DNA of 64,000 nucleotides from FEN-1191 sp036490715 (GTDB lineage: Bacteria > Pseudomonadota > Gammaproteobacteria > Steroidobacterales > Steroidobacteraceae), in NCBI GenBank assembly GCA_036490715.1, contig DASXDL010000004.1, positions 1 to 64,000 on the forward strand, read 5' to 3'. Both the position numbers and the translations under genes were made by a program. A model generated the notes under the pieces. It did not search any database, was not told the DNA's origin, and saw only the letters and a list, made by a program, of their open reading frames with translations. The stretch's first letter is position 1. The number at the start of each line of letters is the position of its first letter. Positions 42,736 to 51,827 of the stretch are shown here, piece after piece.

Positions 42736-43143
42736 TCAGCCGCGCGCTGCGGCTGGCTCCCGCTGCGCCAGTTGCTGGCGCAGCTTGCCGTAGTCGAGTG
42801 GCCGAATCTCATCGATCAGACAGCGTTCATGCTCAAACAGCACATAGTCCAGACGGCTGACCTCGCTGGGCGTGGCGTTGGCCAGGTGGATATCGGTGGC
42901 GTACTGCATCTGCGCGCAGGGCGGAGCCACCCCGAGCAGGTAGGCATCGTTATTGACGATCACCAGCAGGTGGCTCGAGCCGATGACCTGCCAGCCCTGG
43001 TACGAATTGCGATCATCAAAGCGCTGGATTGGCGCCCCGGCGTACTGTTCGCATTGGGCCAGCGTCGGGTGGGAACTCAGGTGCATCGAGCTGCAGCCGA
43101 CGAGCGCAGCTGCGAGTAGCAAGCAGGGAATGACCGGTCGCAT
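42736..43143 (-). CDS. Small lipoprotein, DUF6491-like
   Basis: A 135-residue lipoprotein with signal MRPVIPCLLLAAALVGC and lipobox LVGC. The mature part contains a paired block, GWQVIGSSHLLVIV then AYLLGVAPPCAQM, with a conserved Cys, and ends near RCLIDEIRPLDY. The pattern fits DUF6491 lipoproteins of gammaproteobacteria, whose function is unknown; assignment is from memory of the family. It is divergent from marC and lies upstream of pirin. Confidence 0.75.
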   Translation of the reverse strand: MRPVIPCLLLAAALVGCSSMHLSSHPTLAQCEQYAGAPIQRFDDRNSYQGWQVIGSSHLLVIVNNDAYLLGVAPPCAQMQYATDIHLANATPSEVSRLDYVLFEHERCLIDEIRPLDYGKLRQQLAQREPAAARG

Positions 43144-43225
43144 GGACCTCCTCGCTTCCCTGTCGAGTGCGCTAGAGTCTAGCCCCGGGATCGGCGCTTG
43201 TCATGCCGCGGCAGGGAGAGGATGG

Positions 43226-43921
43226 GTGTACACGGTCGCGCTGGTTGATGCGCTGCTGCATTTCGGTTCGGTGATCTTACTGGCGGTCGGTGCGCTGCTG
43301 CCGATCGTCGACCCGCTGGCCGGCGCCCCGATCTACCTGGCGATGACCGCGAGCTTCACGCACGAGGAGCGCAGCCGCATGGCCAAGGCGGTCGCAATCA
43401 ACAGCTTCCTGCTGCTGATCGCCTCGGCGCTGGTCGGCGCCTACGTGCTGGACTTCTTCGGTCTGTCGATTCCGGCGGTCCAGGTCGCGGGCGGGATCGT
43501 GGTGTGTTCGATCGCCTGGTCACTGCTACACAGTCCAAACTCGCCGCCGGCCATGCAGCGCACCGGGCCGACGGTCACCGAGGTGCGCGACCCCGAGTAC
43601 TTCAGCCAGCGCGCGTTCTACCCGATGACCATGCCGCTGACCGTCGGCCCGGGTTCGATTTCGGTCGCGCTGACGCTCGGTGCCAATCCGCCGGCCGGCT
43701 TCCGCTCGCAACTGGCCACGGCGCTGGCTCAGGCCATCGGCATCCTGATGGTCGCGCTCGGCGTGTATCTGTGCTACCGCTATGCCGATCGGATCCTGCA
43801 CAAACTCGGACCCACCGGCACCAGCGTGGTGGTGCGGCTGTCGGCCTTCATCCTGCTGTGCATCGGGGTGCAGATCTGCTGGAACGGCCTGCACGCGCTG
43901 ATTGTCACCAGCCTGCACTAG
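43226..43921 (+). CDS. MarC family integral membrane protein
   Basis: A 231-residue membrane protein with about six helices. GTG 43226, seven bases after GGGAGAGGA, is the chosen start and gives the usual short N-terminus before helix 1. Family features are LPIVDPLAGAPIYLAMT in helix 1-2, and FYPMTMPLTVGPGSISVAL in the second half, with the repeated G-P-G motif. The MarC/UPF0056 family was once linked to drug resistance without proof; the substrate is unknown. It overlaps the convergent ppc gene by four bases. Confidence 0.9.
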   Translation: MYTVALVDALLHFGSVILLAVGALLPIVDPLAGAPIYLAMTASFTHEERSRMAKAVAINSFLLLIASALVGAYVLDFFGLSIPAVQVAGGIVVCSIAWSLLHSPNSPPAMQRTGPTVTEVRDPEYFSQRAFYPMTMPLTVGPGSISVALTLGANPPAGFRSQLATALAQAIGILMVALGVYLCYRYADRILHKLGPTGTSVVVRLSAFILLCIGVQICWNGLHALIVTSLH

Positions 43922-46650
43922 CCGCTGTTGCGCAGTGCCGTGGCGATGGCGTTGATCGACAGCTGCAGGCCCTCGCGCACGCGCGGATCCTTCTCGCCGG
44001 CGCGATGGCGCTTGAGCAGTTCGACCTGCAGCCAGTTGAGCGGCTCGATATAGGGCAGCCGCAGATGAATCGCGGCCGCAAGCCCGGCGTGCTTCTCCAG
44101 CAGCCGCGTCTGGCCGGTGACCGACAGCAGCGCATCGTGGGTCGCGATCCAGCCATCGCGGATGCGCCCGAAGATGTGGTCAGCGAGCGCGCGGTCCTGC
44201 ACCAGCCCGGCGTAGCGCGCGGCGATGTTCATGTCGGATTTGGACAGCACCATCTCGAGGTTGTCGAGCGTGGCGCTGAAGAATGGCCACGCCTCGACCA
44301 TCTCGCGCAGCAAGCTCCGGTCGCTGAATGACTGCAGCGCATTGCCGACACCGTACCAGCCCGGCAGCATCACCCGCGCCTGCGCCCAGCTGAACACCCA
44401 CGGGATCGCGCGCAGATCCTCGATCCGGTCGGAATTGGTGCGCGAGGCCGGCCGCGAGCCGATTTTCAGCTCGGCGATCTCGCGCAGCGGCGTCATCTGC
44501 CTGAAAACGGTGGAGAAGCCCTCGGTCTCGTATACCAGCGAGCGGTAAGCCTTGAAGGCCGCCTGCGACAGCGCATCCATGGTGGCGGCGAACCGCGAGC
44601 GGTCGCGCTCCGACAGGCTGTCGCTCTCGAGCGAGGCCATCAGTGTCGCCGACGCGATCGCCTCCAGGTTGGCGCTGGCGCTCTCGGCGGTGGCGTACTT
44701 GGCAGCCACTACTTCGCCCTGCTCGGTAATGCGGATGCGGCCGCTGACGCTGCCGTGCGGCTGCGCCCGAATCGCGGCCACCGAGGAGCCGCCACCGCGG
44801 CCGACCGCACCGCCGCGCCCGTGAAACACCTGCATGCGCGTGCCGCACTGGGCGAACACCTCGGCCAGCGTGCGCGTGGCCTCGTGCAAACTCCATACCG
44901 AGGTCAGGTAACCGCCGTCCTTATTGGAGTCGGAATAGCCGACCATCACCTCCTGGTAGCCGTGCGCGGAGGTGACCGCTGCCACTTCCGGCAATGACAG
45001 CCAGTCGCGCATGATCTGCGCGGAGTTCTGCAGGTCGGCGATGGTCTCGAACAGCGGCACTACCATGATTGAGGCGCGGCGCGCGCCGTGGCCGCGGTAC
45101 AGTCCGGCCTCCTTCAGCAGAATATTGACCTCGAGCAGATCCGACACGCACTCGCACTTGGACACGATGTAGGTGGTGATGCTGGCCGGGCCGTAGGTGT
45201 CGTGGGCACGCGCAGCCGCGCGCACGATCGCAAGCTCCGAGAGTGTCTCGGCCCCATAGCTGGCGAACGGACTGGCCAGCAGCCGCTCGCTCGACAGTTC
45301 GCGGCGCAGCAGCGCCACGCGCGCATCCTCGGGCAGGCCCTGATAATTGAGCTCGGCGCCGGCGACCTTGAGCAGCTCGCCCACCACACGCGCATGCACG
45401 TCGGCGTTCTGACGCAGATCCATGGTCGCCAGGTGGAAGCCGAAGGTCTCGACCGAGCGGATCAGGCGCGCCAGCCCGCCGCCGCGGCCCAGCCAGCCAC
45501 GGCTGCTGCTCTCGAGCGACTGCTCCAGTGCCGCAAGGTCGGCGCGCAGCGCCTCGGCGTCCGGATACGGTTCAGCCGCGAAGCGCGCCGGACGCGGCGG
45601 CGGCAGCCCGGTCAGTTTCTGGTAGGTGGCCGCGAGCCGCGCATAGCTGCCGATCAGTGCCCGCCGATAGGGTTCATCGCGCCGCGTCGGGTTGGCATCG
45701 GCGCTGGCCTCCGCCAGCGCGGTGACGGCCTTGGTGACCGTGGCCAGCTCGGTGGAGATCGACAGTTCGGCTCCCATCGCGTGCACGCTGTCGAGGTAGT
45801 GCGCCAGCACCGTCTGCGAGGCGCGGCCGAGCGCGAACTGCAGTGATTCGGCAGTCACGTGCGGATTGCCATCGCGATCCCCGCCGATCCAGGTGCCCAG
45901 CCGCAGGAAGCTCTTGGGGCGGTGCTTGAGAATGCGCTCCCAGCGTGCGTACAGCGACGGCAGCACCGGCATGAAGATGTCGCGCATGTAGGCCAGCGCC
46001 GCGTGCACCTCGTCGGTCACGTACAGGCGCTCACGCCGCAGCGCTCGGGTCTGCCAGAGCAGCGCGATCTCGCGCGCGATCGCCTGTTCGATCAGCTCGC
46101 CCTCGGGCGTCTCGGTGCCGCCGGCTTGGCGCAATCGCATCATCGCGGCGATGCGATTGCGATGATCCAGCATGCTCTTGCGCATCACCTCGGTCGGATG
46201 CGCGGTGAGCACCGGCACGATCAGCGCGCGATTGAGCAGCGCCACCGACTGCTGCTGATCGATGCCGACGGCGCTCAGCCGCTGCAGCGCGACGGCCATG
46301 TCGCCGCCTTCCTCAGCCGGAGTGCCCTGCAGGTCCTCGGCCAAATTGGCCAGCATCGAGAACAGCATGAAGCTGCGCACGAATGCCACCGTCTCATCGA
46401 GCGACAGGGTATCAAGGCCCAAGTCATCGCCGCGCACTTCGGCGGCGCCTCGATAGCGATCTACCGAGCTGGCCCGAATCGATTCGATGCGGCGGAACAG
46501 GGCCTCGCCACCGTACTCGCGGATGACATCGCCGAGCAGCTTGCCCAGAAAGCGAACATCGGCGTTCTGCGTGAGCACCAGGCCAGGCGCCGCCGGCGTC
46601 GCGGCGGCGGGCGCGGCAACGCCCGCGGGAGCGGAGGATTTTCTGACCAT
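43918..46650 (-). CDS. ppc: Phosphoenolpyruvate carboxylase
   Basis: A 910-residue enzyme that carboxylates PEP to oxaloacetate with bicarbonate, refilling the TCA cycle. Clear signatures: VLTAHPTEVMRKS near 150-162 with the catalytic His, the metal-site region GYSDSNKDGG near 575, the mobile loop FHGRGGAVGRGGG near 620, and the PEP-binding RPASRTN near 725. The first 25 residues are Ala/Pro-rich and dispensable-looking. The C-terminus lies at the convergent overlap with marC. It is monocistronic as far as can be seen. Confidence 0.97.
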   Translation of the reverse strand: MVRKSSAPAGVAAPAAATPAAPGLVLTQNADVRFLGKLLGDVIREYGGEALFRRIESIRASSVDRYRGAAEVRGDDLGLDTLSLDETVAFVRSFMLFSMLANLAEDLQGTPAEEGGDMAVALQRLSAVGIDQQQSVALLNRALIVPVLTAHPTEVMRKSMLDHRNRIAAMMRLRQAGGTETPEGELIEQAIAREIALLWQTRALRRERLYVTDEVHAALAYMRDIFMPVLPSLYARWERILKHRPKSFLRLGTWIGGDRDGNPHVTAESLQFALGRASQTVLAHYLDSVHAMGAELSISTELATVTKAVTALAEASADANPTRRDEPYRRALIGSYARLAATYQKLTGLPPPRPARFAAEPYPDAEALRADLAALEQSLESSSRGWLGRGGGLARLIRSVETFGFHLATMDLRQNADVHARVVGELLKVAGAELNYQGLPEDARVALLRRELSSERLLASPFASYGAETLSELAIVRAAARAHDTYGPASITTYIVSKCECVSDLLEVNILLKEAGLYRGHGARRASIMVVPLFETIADLQNSAQIMRDWLSLPEVAAVTSAHGYQEVMVGYSDSNKDGGYLTSVWSLHEATRTLAEVFAQCGTRMQVFHGRGGAVGRGGGSSVAAIRAQPHGSVSGRIRITEQGEVVAAKYATAESASANLEAIASATLMASLESDSLSERDRSRFAATMDALSQAAFKAYRSLVYETEGFSTVFRQMTPLREIAELKIGSRPASRTNSDRIEDLRAIPWVFSWAQARVMLPGWYGVGNALQSFSDRSLLREMVEAWPFFSATLDNLEMVLSKSDMNIAARYAGLVQDRALADHIFGRIRDGWIATHDALLSVTGQTRLLEKHAGLAAAIHLRLPYIEPLNWLQVELLKRHRAGEKDPRVREGLQLSINAIATALRNSG

Positions 46651-46760
46651 GACGCTAATGAATCACACAGCCGCCGCCACTGTCGACTTTGGGTCAGGAT
46701 CGGCACCCCACCGGGCGCGGCGAGCGGCAACCGCCGCCGCGCCCGGTGGCTAGAGGATCA

Positions 46761-48401
46761 TCAGAACAGCGCGGCTGCCTTCTGAAAGGCGATGTAGACG
46801 CCGATCAGGAACGGGATGCCGATCGCCAGCCACGCCAGCACTCCGGCCAATCCAAAGCTGCCGCGCGCGGCGCTGTCGGCGTTGCCGGCGGTGCGGTCCT
46901 CGTGTTGCAGGGCTTTTTCTCGCGCCAGCTGGTCGGCGGTCATGTAGTACTTGGGGTCGACCGGCCGCATCAGCAGGTTGCAGATCAGCCCGACCAGCAG
47001 CAGCCCCGCCAAAATGTACAGCGTGTGATCGTAGACCAGGCTCTTGGGCGCGCCGGCATCAAGCTGTGCCTGGCGCAGCGCGGCGATCAGAAACGGTCCA
47101 ACCACGCCGGCGACCGACCAGGCGGTCAGCAACCGGCCATGAATCGCACCCACCATCTGGGTGCCGAACACGTCAGCCAGATACGCCGGGATGGTCGAGA
47201 AGCCGCCGCCGTACATCGAGATGATCAGGCACACCGCGATCACGAACAATGCCGCCTGCCCCATGTGACCAAAGGTCGGCAGGCTGACGTACAGCACCAT
47301 GCCGAAGATGAAGTACACGCAGTAGGTGAGCTTGCGGCCGAGGTAATCGGACGAGGACGCCCAGAAAATGCGGCCCAGGCTGTTGAACAGACTGATCAGG
47401 CCGACCAGTCCGGCAGCCGAGGCGACCACGGCGGCTTTCTGGGCCACGGTGAGTTCGGTCCCCCCGCTCAGGCCGATGAGCCGTGCGCCGAACACGTCCT
47501 GGAACATCGGACTGGCCATCGACAGCACCCCGATCCCCGCGGTGACGTTCAGGCACAGCACCAGCCACAGCAGCCAGAACTGCGGGGTCTTCCACGCCGT
47601 GTTCAGGTGCACGTGATTCTGCGTGATCATCGCCTTGGTCTTGCCGTCGGCCGGCGGGCTCCAGCCGCTCGGACGCCAGCCGCTCGGGGGTACGCGCATG
47701 CCGAAGGCACCGGCGGACATGGCAATGAAATAGATGATGCCCATCGCGATCATGGTCGCGGCCACGCCGCGCGCGGCATCGCCGTTACCGAAGTGCTTCA
47801 TCAAGGCCACCGCCAGAGGCGAGCCGATCATCGCGCCACCGCCGTAGCCCATAATTGCAAAGCCGGTCGCCATGCCACGCCGGTCCGGGAACCACTTGAT
47901 CAGCGTCGACACCGGGCAGATGTAGCCCAGTCCCATGCCGACGCCGCCGATGATGCCGGTGCCCACCCACAGCAACCACAGCTGATGCATCGACACGCCG
48001 ATACCGCCCAGGATCATGCCGCCGCCCCAGCACAGTGCGGCGATGAACCCGGCCTTGCGCGGGCCAGCATGCTCGAGCCAGCCGCCCCAGAGCGCAGCCG
48101 CGATGCCGAGGAAGGCGATGAAGAATTCGAAGGTATGGGTAACCAGTGGCACATTCCAGTTGCACGTGGTCGACGTCAGCATCGCGACCCAGGAGAGCGC
48201 CTTGCAGCCCGCCTCGTCGGTATTGGTCAGCAGGCGGCTCATGGGCAGCCAGAACACCGAGAAGCCGTACCCCATGCCGATGCACAGGTGAATCGCCAGT
48301 GCCGCCGGCGGCACCAGCCAACGATTGAATGCCGGTCCGGCCAGCGACCGGTCACGATCCAGCAGGCCGCCCGGCGCTGCTGTGGCTATGGCTTCTGACA
48401 T
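46761..48401 (-). CDS. MFS transporter, oxalate/formate antiporter (OFA) family
   Basis: A 546-residue major facilitator with about 12-13 helices plus an extra C-terminal helix (about 515-540). The OFA pattern is visible: YGFSVFWLPMSRLL near helix 1, GGIGVGxG-like GIIGGVGMGLGYICP near helix 4, then WFPDRRGMATGFAIMGYGGGAMIG. Helices 6 and 7 are joined by a longer loop with NHVHLNTAWKTPQFW. OFA proteins exchange small mono- and dicarboxylates. The cargo here is unknown. A 110-base gap separates it from ppc on the same strand. Confidence 0.9.
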   Translation of the reverse strand: MSEAIATAAPGGLLDRDRSLAGPAFNRWLVPPAALAIHLCIGMGYGFSVFWLPMSRLLTNTDEAGCKALSWVAMLTSTTCNWNVPLVTHTFEFFIAFLGIAAALWGGWLEHAGPRKAGFIAALCWGGGMILGGIGVSMHQLWLLWVGTGIIGGVGMGLGYICPVSTLIKWFPDRRGMATGFAIMGYGGGAMIGSPLAVALMKHFGNGDAARGVAATMIAMGIIYFIAMSAGAFGMRVPPSGWRPSGWSPPADGKTKAMITQNHVHLNTAWKTPQFWLLWLVLCLNVTAGIGVLSMASPMFQDVFGARLIGLSGGTELTVAQKAAVVASAAGLVGLISLFNSLGRIFWASSSDYLGRKLTYCVYFIFGMVLYVSLPTFGHMGQAALFVIAVCLIISMYGGGFSTIPAYLADVFGTQMVGAIHGRLLTAWSVAGVVGPFLIAALRQAQLDAGAPKSLVYDHTLYILAGLLLVGLICNLLMRPVDPKYYMTADQLAREKALQHEDRTAGNADSAARGSFGLAGVLAWLAIGIPFLIGVYIAFQKAAALF

Positions 48402-48721
48402 GGTGTGTCCTCGCTTGCAGTTATCGTTCTAGTGGACTTGTCGTCGGCAGCGGGAGAAAGCTGTCATGCGCTTTTCACCCCCAGCGCATGATAATTCATG
48501 TAGTTGTGAAGAAGTTGTGAAGGTTGAAATCGCCCGGCACCCGCCCGGCCCGAAGATCGAGCTTCGCCTTATGTTCTTCCAACAAGCCTTTGATTTTTAT
48601 TGAAGGCCGATGTGCGGCAGGGGATATCCGTCGCGTCCTACAGGATGACTCGCTGACGATGGATGGCAGCGGCGCGATCAACGGCTCAGGCTGCGGCTTT
48701 TGGCACTCTGGGAGCACAGCG
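48402..48721. other. Intergenic region with inverted and direct repeats
   Basis: This 320-base divergent region is AT-richer than the surroundings and holds no convincing gene. It contains CATGATAATTCATG (48487-48500), a 5-bp arm inverted repeat around TAAT, then two copies of GTTGTGAA separated by three bases (from 48503). Either or both could be regulator sites for the OFA transporter upstream on the minus strand or the DUF2934 gene downstream. Confidence 0.5.
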
Positions 48722-48985
48722 ATGAATACCGTCCCATCCGTACAGGATCCGCAGCGCGCCGACGCCCCGATCGACGAGCAGCCCATTGAGAGCAGCTGGC
48801 CGGCGCGCAATTTTGATCCCGCCGCCCCGCGACAAACATTGATCGCCACGGCGGCCTATTACCGCGCGGCTCGCCGGGATTTCGAACCCGGCCACGAGCT
48901 CGAGGACTGGCTGGCGGCCGAGCGCGAGATCGAGGGCATCGGCAACGCCACCGGCGACGCGGCCGATGCGCCGCAGGCCGACTAA
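48722..48985 (+). CDS. DUF2934-like small protein
   Basis: An 87-residue soluble protein from ATG 48722. The C-terminal half reads IATAAYYRAARRDFEPGHE followed by LEDWLAAEREIE, which is the DUF2934 pattern (a short helical domain often described as IAxxAYxxAExRGF...). Function unknown; members often sit near stress or two-component genes, as here. The frame is open upstream to 48524 but that part is unlike the family. It overlaps the convergent hybrid kinase gene by four bases. Confidence 0.75.
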   Translation: MNTVPSVQDPQRADAPIDEQPIESSWPARNFDPAAPRQTLIATAAYYRAARRDFEPGHELEDWLAAEREIEGIGNATGDAADAPQAD

Positions 48986-50940
48986 CGCTGCTGCTGCCGC
49001 TGCTGCGTCCGCACCAGCGGGCGGCCCAACTTGGCGATGGCGGCGCTCAGGGCATCGGCGTTGACCGGCTTGGACAGGTGCATCTGAAAGCCCGCTTCGA
49101 CGGCATCCTGGCGATCCTCGGTGCGCGAATAAGCGGTCAGTGCGATCGCCGGTAGCCGATCGGGCGGATACGCCCCGGCCCGCAGCGCGCGGATCAGCTG
49201 GTAGCCATCGCGTTTGGCCATGCCGATGTCGCTCACCAGCACGTGCGGCGCCACCTGCCCGATCTGCGCCAGGGCTTCGTCGGCCCCATTCGCCTCGCTC
49301 ACCTCGGCGCCGGCATCGCTCAGCAGCCGCACGATCAGCGCCCGCGCATCCATGTCATCCTCGACCACCAGCACGTGAATGCCCGACAGCATCGCTTCCT
49401 GCGTGTGCAGCACGGCCGCAGCCTTCTCGTGCGTGAGCGGCAAGCGCACGCAGAAGCGCGCGCCCTGCCCTAGGCCGGCGCTGCTGGCCGTGATCGAGCC
49501 GTGATGGGCCTGGACCAGATGGCGCACGATCGACAGGCCGATGCCCAGACCGGCAAAGCTCTTGCTGGTGCCCGAGTCCTGCTGACTGAATCGATCGAAA
49601 ATCCGTGGCAGAAATTCCGGGTTGATGCCCTGACCGGTATCGACGACGTCGATCAGATACTCCTGGTCGCAGGCGTACGCGTGAACGTCGATCCGCCCGC
49701 CCTTGGGCGTGAACTTGATGGCATTGCTCAGCAGGTTCCACACCACCTGCTGCAGGCGCGCTTCGTCGGCCATGGCGGTGGCATCGTAATCGGCGATCTG
49801 CGACTTGAGCTGCACGCCCTTGGCCTGCGCCTGCGCGGCCACCACCTCCTGCGCAGCCTCCACCGCCAGCGCCGGATGCACGATCTCGAGGTCATAGCGC
49901 ATCTTGCCGAAACGGATGCCGGCGAAGTCCAGCAGATCCGAGATCAGATGTGACTGCACGCGCGAATTGCGTTCGATCGCCTCGATTCCCTGCTTCACCA
50001 GCGGCGCGGTACCCGGCACGCGGGTGAGTACCTTGGCCCATCCGAGGATGGCGTTGAGCGGATTGCGCAGTTCGTGCGACAGCGTCGCCAGAAAGTCATC
50101 CTTCAGCCGATTGCTTTGCTCAGCCTCGGCGCGCGCCGCGCGCTCGCTGCGCAGCAGCCGTTCGCGCTCGGACTCGGCGCGCCGTTGCTCGGTCACGTCG
50201 CTGGCGATCGCGATTCGCGCACCGCTGCCGGCCTCGCTGGCGATGCGCCACTCGACCTCGGTGACGCTGCCATCCTCGTGTGCCATCGACAGCACGCCAT
50301 CGAAACTGCCGTGCAGCTCGAGCTGCGAGCGCATGCCCGCAATCTCGGCAGCGTGCGCCGGCGCAATCAGGCTGGCAAAGCTGCGACCGACGATGGCGGA
50401 GCTGTCACGGCGCGCCAACGCACCAAACGCCGGGTTGATTTCGCGGTAGTTCAGATCGGCATCCAGTAGCGCAATGCCGCTCGATGCCAGATCGAACACG
50501 GTGCGAAACCGGGTGTCCGCCTGCCGCTTGATGATGTCGGCCTGGCGGGCGAACAGCAGCGCGCGCACCGTGGCGAGCAGCACGGTCGGGTCCACCGGAT
50601 GAACCAGATAGCTGTCGGCGCCCGCCGCCAGCCCTTGCGTCATATCGGTGCTGTCCATGAACGTGGCCGACAGGTGCACGATCGGCAGCAGTGCGGTGTG
50701 GCTGCGGGCGCGCAGCTGGCGGCAAACCTCGAAGCCGTCGATGTCCGGCAGGTTGATATCAAGCACCAGCAGGCTGATGTCCTGTTCGGCCAGCGCCAGC
50801 GCCTTGCTGCCGTTGTCGGCTTCGATCACTTCGAAACCGCCCGAACGCAGGACGCGCGAGGTCGTGTACAGCGATGCCGCATTGTCATCGACCACCGCAA
50901 TCTTCTGCTGCCGGATCTGGGCCGGCAGATCCGCGCTCAT
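48982..50940 (-). CDS. Hybrid sensor histidine kinase, REC-PAS-HisKA-HATPase-REC
   Basis: A 652-residue cytosolic hybrid kinase without membrane segments. Domain order: receiver 1 (about 13-128, phosphoacceptor D61 in VLDINLP), PAS (about 143-265), HisKA with H289 in TLSHELRNPLN, HATPase (about 395-510, with NAIKFTPKGG and DTGQGI and GLGIGLSIV), and receiver 2 (about 522-640, Asp in LVSDIGM, Lys in LSKPVN). In receiver 1 the usual conserved lysine before Pro is histidine (LVHPVDP). It is the last gene of the stressosome operon, overlapping the preceding kinase gene by four bases, so it is likely an output component. Confidence 0.93.
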   Translation of the reverse strand: MSADLPAQIRQQKIAVVDDNAASLYTTSRVLRSGGFEVIEADNGSKALALAEQDISLLVLDINLPDIDGFEVCRQLRARSHTALLPIVHLSATFMDSTDMTQGLAAGADSYLVHPVDPTVLLATVRALLFARQADIIKRQADTRFRTVFDLASSGIALLDADLNYREINPAFGALARRDSSAIVGRSFASLIAPAHAAEIAGMRSQLELHGSFDGVLSMAHEDGSVTEVEWRIASEAGSGARIAIASDVTEQRRAESERERLLRSERAARAEAEQSNRLKDDFLATLSHELRNPLNAILGWAKVLTRVPGTAPLVKQGIEAIERNSRVQSHLISDLLDFAGIRFGKMRYDLEIVHPALAVEAAQEVVAAQAQAKGVQLKSQIADYDATAMADEARLQQVVWNLLSNAIKFTPKGGRIDVHAYACDQEYLIDVVDTGQGINPEFLPRIFDRFSQQDSGTSKSFAGLGIGLSIVRHLVQAHHGSITASSAGLGQGARFCVRLPLTHEKAAAVLHTQEAMLSGIHVLVVEDDMDARALIVRLLSDAGAEVSEANGADEALAQIGQVAPHVLVSDIGMAKRDGYQLIRALRAGAYPPDRLPAIALTAYSRTEDRQDAVEAGFQMHLSKPVNADALSAAIAKLGRPLVRTQQRQQQR

Positions 50941-51827
50941 ACGCCCTCCGGCGGCTGCGGTTGCGCCGAATACAGCAATGGCACCGTAACCCAGAAGCGC
51001 GAGCCCTTGCCAAGCTCGCTGCTGGCACCGACCCGGCCCCCAAGCAAGCCGGCGAATTTCTTCGCCAGCGACAAACCCAGCCCGGTACCGCGCAGCCGCC
51101 GCTGCAGCCGGGTATCGATCTGAACGAAATCGGAGAACAGCGCCGCCAGATGCTCGGCGGCAATGCCGATGCCGGTATCGGTCACGGAAAATTCGATCTC
51201 CGAGGGCTGAACCAGTTGCGCGACGATGCGTACCTCGCCTTCGGCCGTGAATTTGAGCGCATTTGAGATGTAGTTGCGCAGGATCTGCGACAGCTTCTTG
51301 TCATCGGTATAGAGCCGTGGAATGGAGTCTGGTTCCTCGAACACCAGTGACACCGCGCTGGTGGCGACGATCGGCTTGAACATGCCGCGCAACGCCGAAA
51401 ACAGATCCACCATCTCGAACCATTCGGGCGAAATCGAGATGCGCCCGGCTTCTACCTTGGCCAGATCGAGCAGGTCGTCGACCATTTCGGTCAGCTCCCG
51501 GACCGAGCTGCGCACGAACTCTACCTGCCGCACCTGCTCGTTGGTCAACGGGCCATCCATGCGCGCCAGCAGCATGTTGGCGAGGCTGGTGATCGAGGTC
51601 AGTGGGGTGCGAAACTCGTGGCTCATGTAGGACAGGAAGCGGCTCTTCAGGTCGGCGGCTTTGCGCAGCTGCGAGGCCTTGTCATCCAGTTCGGCGTACA
51701 GCGCGACCACGCCCTTGTTGGTCTCGCTCAACTCGGAGCGCAGCGCCTCGATCTCGAGTTCGCGCTGCGCCAGGAGCGCCTGCGTCTCGGCCAGCCGCTC
51801 GACTTCCGGACGCGGGGCGGCCGCCAT
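50937..51827 (-). CDS. Sensor histidine kinase of the stressosome operon
   Basis: A 296-residue soluble histidine kinase. Residues 8-60 form a likely coiled coil (ETQALLAQRELEIEALRSEL), followed by HisKA with H70 in YMSHEFRTPLTS and an HATPase domain (about 180-285) with NYISNALKFTAEG, TDTGIGI and GTGLGLSLAKK. There is no sensory or membrane domain, so it probably receives its input from a protein partner such as the RsbT/phosphatase proteins encoded just upstream. It overlaps the phosphatase gene by one base and the hybrid kinase by four. Confidence 0.92.
   Translation of the reverse strand: MAAAPRPEVERLAETQALLAQRELEIEALRSELSETNKGVVALYAELDDKASQLRKAADLKSRFLSYMSHEFRTPLTSITSLANMLLARMDGPLTNEQVRQVEFVRSSVRELTEMVDDLLDLAKVEAGRISISPEWFEMVDLFSALRGMFKPIVATSAVSLVFEEPDSIPRLYTDDKKLSQILRNYISNALKFTAEGEVRIVAQLVQPSEIEFSVTDTGIGIAAEHLAALFSDFVQIDTRLQRRLRGTGLGLSLAKKFAGLLGGRVGASSELGKGSRFWVTVPLLYSAQPQPPEGV

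Noticed and set aside
46689..48398. Antisense frame (569 codons) across the OFA transporter
   Set aside because: Gln/His/Arg-rich low-complexity translation mirroring transmembrane codons; no independent support.
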